Assembly: GCA_023252095.1 (NCBI GenBank)
Contig: JAHEXN010000038.1
Span: 1-13,850 of the forward strand
DNA length: 13,850 nt
Direction of reading: 5' to 3'
Source of the DNA: Actinomycetes bacterium
GTDB taxonomy: Bacteria > Actinomycetota > Actinomycetes > Propionibacteriales > Nocardioidaceae
Made by a program: the position numbers and the translations under genes. Below, in pieces: positions 5,995 to 11,467 of the stretch; the first letter of the stretch is position 1, and each line of letters starts with the position of its first letter. The notes under the pieces were generated by a model. It did not search any database. It worked only from the letters and a program-made list of their open reading frames with translations, and was not told the origin of the DNA.

Positions 5995-6711
5995 ATGAGC
6001 ATTAGAGACGAGCTCATCGCTGCCCGAGACAGCATCGTCCATGCGGACTTCGCCCAGAGGACCGGCTCGGTGGTACCGAATACTTCCGACGTCGGGTATG
6101 ACCAAGCCGTCAAGCTGGATGCGACCTACCTTTACTCGGATATGGTCAACAGCAGCGGTCTCCGAGCCGCCTGTCCTCCGACCACCGTTGGGAAGGTGTT
6201 ACGTCTCTATCTCGACCTGTCGGTGAGGATAACGAGGTCTCAACAGGGCCATATTCGAAGCTTTGATGGCGACCGCGTAATGGGAATTTTCATTGGCGCC
6301 GATCGGGCTGATCGTGCCGTGAAGGCTGCCTTGCAAATCCTGTGGGCGTGCGATGAGCTGATACAGCCCGAGATCAGTGGACGATACAAGAGCATCCAGA
6401 AATCTGGTTGGCGTCTAAAGCCGGCCTCTGGTGTTGCCTCCTCCTCTGCGCTCCTCGTGCGGGGCGGTGTCAGACGCTCAAGCAGCGACCTTGTCTCAAT
6501 CGGCGTGGCACCTAACCTCGCCGCGAAATTGAGTGACATTCGTAGTTCGCCCTACCAGACGAGAATTGGGAAAGGCACCTACGCCATGCTCAGCGACTCA
6601 CTAAAGCGCGGTGCGAAAGGCAACCTGGACATGTGGGACGGCGTCTACTCGCTGAAGATGGCGAACCAGCCGTTCGAGTACTACCGCTCGTCCTATCGAT
6701 GGCGGGTCTAG
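5995..6711 (+). CDS. Pycsar-type nucleotide cyclase 2 (divergent PycC-like)
   Basis: A 238-residue paralogue of cyclase 1. It has TYLYSDMVNSS (44-54, metal Asp49), IRSFDGDRVM (87-96, metal Asp93, Ser89 at the purine-selecting position) and LVRGGVR (154-160). The transition-state segment is PNLAAKLSD (173-181), with Asn174 but Lys178 where cyclase 1 has Arg. The core strand reads SGVASSSALL instead of the usual GID-x-G. The frame is open back to an ATG at 5899, but that would overlap 91 bases of the effector. The ATG at 5995, five bases after the effector stop, gives an N-terminus the same length as cyclase 1 (44 versus 43 residues before TYLY) and is preferred. The ribosome-binding site is weak, so translation is probably coupled. 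It may be active with another substrate, a partner in a heterodimer, or partly degenerate. TTA occurs at codon 69. Confidence 0.82.
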   Translation: MSIRDELIAARDSIVHADFAQRTGSVVPNTSDVGYDQAVKLDATYLYSDMVNSSGLRAACPPTTVGKVLRLYLDLSVRITRSQQGHIRSFDGDRVMGIFIGADRADRAVKAALQILWACDELIQPEISGRYKSIQKSGWRLKPASGVASSSALLVRGGVRRSSSDLVSIGVAPNLAAKLSDIRSSPYQTRIGKGTYAMLSDSLKRGAKGNLDMWDGVYSLKMANQPFEYYRSSYRWRV

Positions 6712-6909
6712 GAGGAGTTTCCAGACTTCGAGCACTCCAAGAAAAGTCGATCCGGTCAAGCAGTTCGACTGTAGCGGTACTTCACGTCAATCAGGTCGCG
6801 ATGCTGTGATAGAAAGCGTCTGAAGGCAATGCTCGAGTTCTTTGGTCCACCTTTGGTCCACCTTTGGTCCCCCGGATAGGTGCCGGTCTCCAACAGCGGA
6901 AGCCGGGCC
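6712..6909. other. Spacer between converging operons
   Basis: About 200 bases separate the stop of cyclase 2 and the stop of the photolyase-like gene on the other strand. I find no gene. A GGAGT/ACTCC pair at 6714-6744 is too weak to call a terminator. The notable content is a triple 11-base repeat, annotated separately. There is no tRNA end or integrase that would mark an island boundary. Confidence 0.5.
6841..6873. repeat. Three tandem copies of an 11-base unit
   Basis: TTTGGTCCACC occurs at 6841-6851 and 6852-6862, followed by TTTGGTCCCCC at 6863-6873, which differs at one base. Eleven bases is close to one helical turn, so the copies face the same side of the DNA, as in multi-site protein binding. 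It lies beyond the 3' ends of both converging genes. Confidence 0.85.
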
Positions 6910-8364
6910 TCAGTCCGTCAACCACGGCCTCGCAGCAGCAACCAGCCGCCGCCGCTTCGCGTCGTCGAGGCCGTCCCACTGGCGCACCATCATGGTGCTG
7001 CGCGGGTTGGACTCGAACACGTCGCGGTGGTCGCGCACGAAGGTCCAGAACAGTCCGTCCCACACGTCGGTCCAGTCGCCGGCGGGCAGGTCGGACATCT
7101 TCTTGAGGTAACTGCTCGCCGAGACGTAGAGCTTGGTCGTGATGGCCGAGCCGGACGCGTACTGGCTCATCGCGTAGACGTTCGGCACCATGACCCAGTC
7201 GTAGGCGTCGACGAACATCGCCATGAACCACGCGTAGACCTCGTCGGGGTGCACGCGCAGCAGGCACAGGGCGTTGCCGAGCACCATGAGCCGTTCGATG
7301 TGGTGCGCGTAGCCCGTGTCGAGCACGCGGCGCAGCACGGTGTCGACGGGCTCCAGCCCGGTCTCGGCGGTCCACCAGCCGGGTGGCAGCTCGCGGTAGT
7401 GATCGAGCGCATTGGTCGTGCGTAGCCTCCGACCGCGGGAGACGTAGCTGCCGCGCATGTACTCGCGCCAGCCGATGAGCTGGCGCACGAGTCCCTCGTA
7501 CGACGCGATCGGTACTGCGTTGCGCTCGGCGTGCCGGACGACCCGGTTCAGCACGTCGGCCGGGTCGAGCAGGCCGATGTTGAGCGCGGGTGTGAGGGCC
7601 GCGTGGAACACGAAGCCGTGCTCGGTCGAGATCGCGTCCTCGTACGGGCCGAACTCGTGGAAGCGCTGCTCCAGGAACTCGTCCAGCATCCCGCTGGCCT
7701 GCTCGCGCGTGACGGCCCAGGCGAACTTCGCAGGATCACCTGGGGCGTCGGGGAAGCGTTCACGTACGAAGGAGATCGCCTCCTGCGTGACCTCGTCCGG
7801 GTCGGGTCGCGCGGTGGCTGGGACGGGGTGGTTCTTCGGCAGCTTCTTGCGGTTCTCGGCGTCGAACGACCACTGCCCGCCGACCGGCTCGCCGTCGTCC
7901 ACGAGCACGTCGAGGCGCCGACGCTGCCACGCGTAGAAGTGCGCCATGCGGGTGCGTTTGCCCCTGAACTGCTCGGCGACGTCCTCGGCCGAGGTCAGGA
8001 AGTTCGGCGTCGCCAGCACCTCGACCTCCACGCCAGCGTCCGCCGCGGCGCCTTGCAGGTCACGCTCGAGCCAGTCGTCGACGACGTCGTGCCACGTGAC
8101 AGCGTCGGCGCCCTCGAGCACCCGGGTCATCGCGAGGCGGCTCGTCGTGCGCCCGTCGGTGCGGACCCACTCGACCGTCTTGCCGGCCTCAGCGAGCTCG
8201 CGCGCGTGGTGCTCCATCGAGGCGCGGTGCAGCACGAGCTTGTGCGCGTGGAACGGGTACTGCCGGAACAGCAGGTCGTGCTCGACCAGCACGAACGCGT
8301 CGGCCTCGACGTCGAGGTTCTGCGCGAACAGCTGGTGGGGGAGCACGAGGTGGACGCGGCGCAC
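6910..8364 (-). CDS. Photolyase/cryptochrome-related protein (PhrB / FeS-BCP family) without cluster cysteines
   Basis: A 484-residue flavoprotein of the prokaryotic deoxyribodipyrimidine photolyase-related (PhrB) group. That group repairs (6-4) photoproducts or senses light using FAD, often with a second chromophore and a 4Fe-4S cluster. Family features are an N-terminal Rossmann-like domain (VHLVLPHQL, 4-12; LFRQYPFHAHKL, 32-43), WSFDAENR (165-172), GWREYMRG (298-305), YAHHIERLMVLGN (352-364) with the two histidines, the PNVYAMSQYASG flavin region (394-405) and SYLKKMSDL (418-426). In the PhrB proteins I know, three cluster cysteines follow MSD; here that loop is shortened to LPAGDWTDVWDG and the only cysteine in the whole protein is Cys367. 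The start is GTG at 8364, with a GATGGTGGGATGAGG stretch just upstream. It lies 47 bases after the lipoprotein gene on the same strand. Confidence 0.9.
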   Translation of the reverse strand: MRRVHLVLPHQLFAQNLDVEADAFVLVEHDLLFRQYPFHAHKLVLHRASMEHHARELAEAGKTVEWVRTDGRTTSRLAMTRVLEGADAVTWHDVVDDWLERDLQGAAADAGVEVEVLATPNFLTSAEDVAEQFRGKRTRMAHFYAWQRRRLDVLVDDGEPVGGQWSFDAENRKKLPKNHPVPATARPDPDEVTQEAISFVRERFPDAPGDPAKFAWAVTREQASGMLDEFLEQRFHEFGPYEDAISTEHGFVFHAALTPALNIGLLDPADVLNRVVRHAERNAVPIASYEGLVRQLIGWREYMRGSYVSRGRRLRTTNALDHYRELPPGWWTAETGLEPVDTVLRRVLDTGYAHHIERLMVLGNALCLLRVHPDEVYAWFMAMFVDAYDWVMVPNVYAMSQYASGSAITTKLYVSASSYLKKMSDLPAGDWTDVWDGLFWTFVRDHRDVFESNPRSTMMVRQWDGLDDAKRRRLVAAARPWLTD

Positions 8365-8411
8365 ACCTCATCCCACCATCGCCGCGCCGGTCCCGCTTGG
8401 GCAAGCAGTGG

Positions 8412-8816
8412 TCACTGCTCGGCGCAGATGTCCTTGACCAACGTGCGAATCTGCTCGAAGCCGACGATGCGCCCCGAGTCGTCGTCCTCGTACTCCGCGA
8501 CCACGGCGACTCCGTAGTCCCGGGTGAGCACGTCGAACGCCTTCTCCAGGTCTCCGGTCACGAGGGCGACGTTCCCGGCCTCGGTCGTCTGCGAGAAGTT
8601 CACGACGAAGTCGTCGGTGCGCAGGCCGCCGATCTGCTCGTTGATCGACTGCGCCTGATCGGTGCCGAGCTCGCGGTCGCACGTCGTGCCTGGCGCGACG
8701 AGGACCGTGTCGCCGGGTTCGTCCTTCTCCGTGGAGCAGCCGGCGAGGACGAGTGATCCAGCCGCGAGTGCAGCGAGCAGCAACCTCGATGAACAGGTGG
8801 GCGCCGATCCGGCCAT
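8412..8816 (-). CDS. Small secreted lipoprotein
   Basis: A 134-residue protein with a lipoprotein signal: Arg11, a hydrophobic stretch (12-23) and the lipobox Leu-Ala-Gly-Cys with lipidated Cys27, followed by a charged Ser-Thr-Glu-Lys tether. The mature part (about 107 residues) is acidic, with two cysteines (46 and 131) that could form a disulfide. It contains GNVALVTGDLEKAF and YGVAVVAEYEDD, a mixed alpha/beta look. I do not recognise a named family. The frame is open back to 8945, but the ATG at 8816 puts the signal peptide at the N-terminus and sits six bases after a TACAAT -10 element. It is followed at 47 bases by the photolyase-like gene, so the two may be co-transcribed. Confidence 0.82.
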   Translation of the reverse strand: MAGSAPTCSSRLLLAALAAGSLVLAGCSTEKDEPGDTVLVAPGTTCDRELGTDQAQSINEQIGGLRTDDFVVNFSQTTEAGNVALVTGDLEKAFDVLTRDYGVAVVAEYEDDDSGRIVGFEQIRTLVKDICAEQ

Positions 8817-8828
8817 GGGCCGATTGTA
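8816..8828 (-). promoter_or_regulatory. Leaderless-type -10 element for the lipoprotein gene
   Basis: On the minus strand TACAAT (8823-8828, five of six matches to TATAAT) is followed by six bases and the ATG at 8816. That would start the mRNA at the ATG itself. No Shine-Dalgarno is present and no good -35 is seen. An inverted repeat, GGACG-AA-CGTCC, lies upstream at 8855-8866 in the divergent spacer and could be an operator. Confidence 0.55.
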
Positions 8829-8869
8829 GAAGCCGGCCGGGTCGACGCCATCTGGGACGAACGTCCGAG

Positions 8870-8898
8870 TTGCGACGGTCCGGGTGGCACCCCACGAT
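8870..8898 (+). promoter_or_regulatory. Weak promoter candidate for the 8929 operon
   Basis: TTGCGA (8870-8875, four of six to TTGACA) and CACGAT (8893-8898, three of six to TATAAT) are 17 bases apart, upstream of a clear ribosome-binding site. It is the best candidate in the divergent spacer but only a weak one. Confidence 0.25.
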
Positions 8899-8928
8899 GG
8901 CTGCGGGAGGGTGGGAAAGGAGTGGGGG

Positions 8929-9372
8929 ATGGACCCCTCACGCACCGATCACAACTCGACCGCCTCCCTTGACAGCGACGACGGCGTTGCCGAGCGAACG
9001 CCGACCCCCGGCAACGAAGAATTCCCCGAGCTCAAGAAGCCCAAATTCGGGTGGGCCCGCTACAACCTCGCCGGGCTGGCGCTGATCGCAGCGTTGGGCG
9101 CCGTATTCGGAGCCGTCCTGCTGGCGATGGGCGAGCCTGTCGGCGGAGCCATCCTGCTCGGCGGCGGTGTGCTCGTGCTGCTCGCGTCGTGGGCGTGGCA
9201 CCGCAAGATGAAGCAGATCGAACGCGACCCGTCGGCCCGCAACCCGCAGGACAACCCGGTGAACCGGTTCCTGCTGCGGCTGCGCCGAGATCATCCGGTC
9301 CTCTACTCGATCCTCTTCGTGCTGATGCTGATCCTCTTCGCCTACACCCTCTACCTGAAATGGACGAACTGA
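8929..9372 (+). CDS. Three-helix integral membrane protein of unknown function
   Basis: A 147-residue protein. An acidic, polar cytosolic N-terminus (1-40, rich in Asp, Glu, Thr and Pro) is followed by three membrane helices at about 45-67, 71-90 and 122-143. A charged loop (91-121, HRKMKQIERDPSARNPQDN) lies between the second and third. I recognise no family. The ATG at 8929 is chosen because a perfect AAGGAG lies six bases upstream (8917-8922); the open frame extends to a GTG at 8884, which would swallow this site. Its TGA overlaps the next ATG by one base (TGATG), so the two genes are translationally coupled and their products may work together in the membrane. Confidence 0.82.
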   Translation: MDPSRTDHNSTASLDSDDGVAERTPTPGNEEFPELKKPKFGWARYNLAGLALIAALGAVFGAVLLAMGEPVGGAILLGGGVLVLLASWAWHRKMKQIERDPSARNPQDNPVNRFLLRLRRDHPVLYSILFVLMLILFAYTLYLKWTN

Positions 9373-9617
9373 TGGCCTCCATGCGCTACAAGCCCAGCAA
9401 GCCCGCCGCACTCCTGTCGGTTCCGTTTGGCATCGGCATGATCGTCTTCGCCGTGTCCGAGTTCTGGGGCTCGAAGGGGATGGAGGGCAATGGCAAGTGG
9501 TTCCTGGCCTTCTGGGTCGCCGGAGTCATCGCGATCGTCGGGTTCAACCTGTGGGCCGCCTTCTCCGAGCGGGGGAGCCTCGCGACCTTCACGTCGGTCG
9601 AGGACGACAAGGCGTAG
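9372..9617 (+). CDS. Small two-helix membrane protein
   Basis: An 81-residue protein with two membrane helices (about 12-31 and 42-62) and short hydrophilic ends; the C-terminus is Ser/Thr and acidic. It starts at the ATG that overlaps the stop of the preceding gene by one base, so translation is coupled. The frame is open further upstream, but that would run inside the preceding gene. I do not recognise a family. It converges on the nuclease-like gene, with ten bases between stops. Confidence 0.78.
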   Translation: MASMRYKPSKPAALLSVPFGIGMIVFAVSEFWGSKGMEGNGKWFLAFWVAGVIAIVGFNLWAAFSERGSLATFTSVEDDKA

Positions 9618-9627
9618 TCGGCCCGGC

Positions 9628-10251
9628 TCACCCGTCCAGCCATGCCAGGTCATCGAGCTGGTCGAGCTCGACTAGTGGATGAGGCGAGGTCAGGTCGCCC
9701 GCGAGGCAAGCGCGCCATCGTCTGCGGTGCAGATGAACCTGCACGACCATCGTGTAGACGTCGGCGGCGCTGACGTCCCACTCGACCATGCTCTGGTTGC
9801 CGGGCGAGTCAAACCACTCCGGCGTGAGCTGCTCACGACGGCCCGAGGCCAGACGCGGCCAGCGGGACGGTTGGATCGTCGACTTCACCTCGATCGCCAC
9901 GAGTCGTTCGAGCGTCGAGTCGAGCATCAGCAGGTCGATCCCGTGGCCCGAGGAGTACCCGGCGGTGTCGTCGTCAACGGGCTGCCAACCCTGGTCCGCG
10001 AGCATGCTCTCGACGATGGCCTCGGCGATGTTGCCCAGCACCGGCAGAACCTCGGACCGGACCGCTGCCGGGACCGGAGTGCCACCGAGCAACCGGCCGC
10101 TGATCACGCGCTCCGCGGCGGCGATCCGCACGGGGTCGTCGAGCAGCTTCGGCTCGGCGACCAGGCACGCCTCGAGCGAGTCGTCCGCGATCTCGAACTG
10201 GGTGCTGTCCCTGATCGCTCGCAACAGTCCCGAGCGGATGTCGGACGCCAT
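9628..10251 (-). CDS. PD-(D/E)XK nuclease-like protein
   Basis: A 207-residue protein whose C-terminal half carries the core of a restriction-endonuclease fold. It has a helix with acidic residues (GNIAEAIVESMLADQGW, 73-89), then GYSSGHGIDLLML with Asp106, and LVAIEVKST with Glu121 and Lys123, matching the D...ExK metal site. The N-terminal 70 residues are helical and unassigned. A DNA-cleaving or repair role is suggested by the fold, but the target is unknown and some family members are inactive. The start is ATG at 10251: GAGGAG lies five bases upstream, while a GTG at 10257 in the same frame overlaps this ribosome-binding site and cannot be the start. It stands alone, 111 bases downstream of the NUDIX gene on the same strand. 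Confidence 0.78.
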   Translation of the reverse strand: MASDIRSGLLRAIRDSTQFEIADDSLEACLVAEPKLLDDPVRIAAAERVISGRLLGGTPVPAAVRSEVLPVLGNIAEAIVESMLADQGWQPVDDDTAGYSSGHGIDLLMLDSTLERLVAIEVKSTIQPSRWPRLASGRREQLTPEWFDSPGNQSMVEWDVSAADVYTMVVQVHLHRRRWRACLAGDLTSPHPLVELDQLDDLAWLDG

Positions 10252-10362
10252 GGTCACTCCTCGACGGGTTGCCGGTGCGGTCGTGCGGGAGTGGTCAGCA
10301 TGGTCGTCACGGTCGGCGATGTCGAGTTCCGGGCGATCGACGCCCTCAGCATCGTTCGCTCG

Positions 10363-11013
10363 TCAGGCGAAGGGACCGTCGAGGAAGGCCCACTGCAGCA
10401 GCATGACGGTCTTCGCGTCGACGATGTCGGTGCCGATCCGGGCGCGGGCGTCGTCGACATCGAGCTCGACGGTCTCGATGTCCTCGCCTTCCGCAGCCAC
10501 GCCGTGACTCGTGCCGCGCAGGTCGTCGCGTCGGTAGGGGGCGGCGAAGAAGTGGAGTCGCTCGGTGACCGAGCCGGGGCTCATGAAGACGTCGAACACG
10601 TGCTGCACCTCGCCGACCTCCACCCCGGTCTCCTCGACGGCTTCGCGACGGATTGCGGCTACGGGGTCGTCCTCGTCGAGGAGGCCGGCGGCGGTCTCGA
10701 GGAGCATCCCGTCGGGGTGGCCATTGACGTAGACGGGGAAGCGAAACTGCCGCGTCAGCAGCACGGTGCGGCGCTCGGTGTCGTACAGCAGGATCGTCGC
10801 ACCGTCGCCGCGGTCGTACGTCTCGCGGCGCTCGGTCGTCCACGTGCCGTCCGACCCGCGCCGGTTGAATGTCGTGGCGCGCAGCACGTACCAGTCGTTC
10901 GCCAGCACCTCGACGTCGCGCACGACGATGTCGGGGTTGCGGGTCAGGTCGCGTCCGGTCAGGTGGAGCCCGGTGCGGCCACGGCGGTCGGGGACGTCGA
11001 TGCCTTCAGTCAC
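10363..11013 (-). CDS. NUDIX hydrolase, NudK (GDP-mannose pyrophosphatase)-like
   Basis: A 216-residue NUDIX hydrolase cleaving a nucleoside diphosphate linked to another moiety, most like NudK, which acts on GDP-mannose or other sugar nucleotides. Family signatures are NPDIVVRDVEVL (26-37), DRGDGATILLY (67-77), RQFRFPVYVNGHPDG (88-102), the Nudix box starting at Gly110 and ending REAVEETGV (123-131), and FMSPGSVTERLHFF (143-156). The first acidic residue of the box is Asp instead of Glu; the catalytic REAVEE is intact. The start is GTG at 11013, with only a weak GGGCGG upstream. It begins 19 bases after the VOC gene stop on the same strand and is likely the last gene of that cluster. The link to efflux is positional only. 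Confidence 0.88.
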   Translation of the reverse strand: MTEGIDVPDRRGRTGLHLTGRDLTRNPDIVVRDVEVLANDWYVLRATTFNRRGSDGTWTTERRETYDRGDGATILLYDTERRTVLLTRQFRFPVYVNGHPDGMLLETAAGLLDEDDPVAAIRREAVEETGVEVGEVQHVFDVFMSPGSVTERLHFFAAPYRRDDLRGTSHGVAAEGEDIETVELDVDDARARIGTDIVDAKTVMLLQWAFLDGPFA

Positions 11014-11032
11014 CCGCCCGAGCCTGCCATGC

Positions 11033-11458
11033 TCACCCGCCGATCGACGCGGCGACGACCAGGAACGAGTTGCCGTCGAGGTCGCGCAGGCAGAACTGGT
11101 CCGGGAACCCCATCAGCGGTGCGCCGCTCCACATCGTGACTCGGTCAGTCGGGAGCAGGGAGTCGTCGACGTCGACGCCCCGGGCAGCGAGGGCTGCTTG
11201 GTCGCCGACGACATCGGTGCTCGACAGGACGATGCCCGTCTCGATCCCCGCGGGCCGTGCGGCGGACGCCGGCACCAGGCAGAGGTTCGAGCTGCCCTCG
11301 GCTGGAGAGACCTCGAGCCACCGCTCACCGGTGGGATACGTGAAGTCGTTGACCTTCAGCATGCCCAGCGCCTCGGTGTAGAAATCGAGGGCGCGCTGCT
11401 GATCCGCCACTGGGACGACCACGGTGGCCACCTGGCCGAGGTGCGTGGACAGCGTCAT
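11033..11458 (-). CDS. VOC (glyoxalase/bleomycin-resistance fold) family protein
   Basis: A 141-residue protein of the vicinal oxygen chelate fold: a beta-alpha-beta-beta-beta unit with VPVADQQRALDFYTEALG (15-32) and a second unit ending with GFPDQFCLRDLDGNSFLVV (117-135). Enzymes of the fold use a first-strand His and a terminal Glu to bind metal. Here the matching places look like Gln9 and Leu/Val, so I expect a ligand-binding or drug-sequestering protein, or a divergent enzyme. The ATG at 11458 lies nine bases after the MerR gene stop, so it is almost surely co-transcribed with it. In such clusters VOC proteins often take part in resistance or sensing, but no substrate can be named. Confidence 0.85.
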   Translation of the reverse strand: MTLSTHLGQVATVVVPVADQQRALDFYTEALGMLKVNDFTYPTGERWLEVSPAEGSSNLCLVPASAARPAGIETGIVLSSTDVVGDQAALAARGVDVDDSLLPTDRVTMWSGAPLMGFPDQFCLRDLDGNSFLVVAASIGG

Positions 11459-11467
11459 CCCGACAAC

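Larger units (their letters stand above)
4736..6711 (+). other. Pycsar-type anti-phage locus with two cyclases and one membrane effector
   Basis: Three plus-strand genes in one tight unit: cyclase 1 (4736-5437), three-helix membrane protein (5447-5989), cyclase 2 (5995-6711). The gaps are nine and five bases. The pairing of a class III-like cyclase lacking the purine-selecting residue with a small DUF5706/PycTM-like membrane protein is the hallmark of Pycsar, in which a cyclic pyrimidine nucleotide made on infection activates a membrane-disrupting effector. The extra cyclase is not part of the basic two-gene form as I know it. The block has lower G+C than its flanks and holds five in-frame TTA leucine codons, which points to recent transfer. 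Confidence 0.8.

Noticed and set aside
4736..6711. The cyclases as ordinary cAMP or cGMP signalling enzymes
   Set aside because: They lack the purine-selecting Lys/Asp or Glu/Cys residues, have no sensor domains, and flank a DUF5706-like membrane effector, which fits Pycsar far better.
6714..6744. A stem-loop terminator after cyclase 2
   Set aside because: The arms are only five bases with a long loop and no T-run, so it is not supportable.
6712..6909. An attachment site or tRNA remnant at the end of the low-GC segment
   Set aside because: No tRNA-like sequence, no integrase, and I could not find a matching direct repeat in the spacer before 4736.
6791..7375. A 194-residue minus-strand frame containing the triple repeat
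   Set aside because: It overlaps the 3' part of the photolyase-like gene in another frame and is Arg-rich and domain-free. The repeat is not coding.
7531..8517. A 328-residue plus-strand frame
   Set aside because: Antisense to the photolyase-like gene, which is clearly the real coding strand.
8817..8945. An upstream start for the lipoprotein gene
   Set aside because: It would bury the lipoprotein signal 43 residues inside the protein, and the -10 element lies in that stretch.
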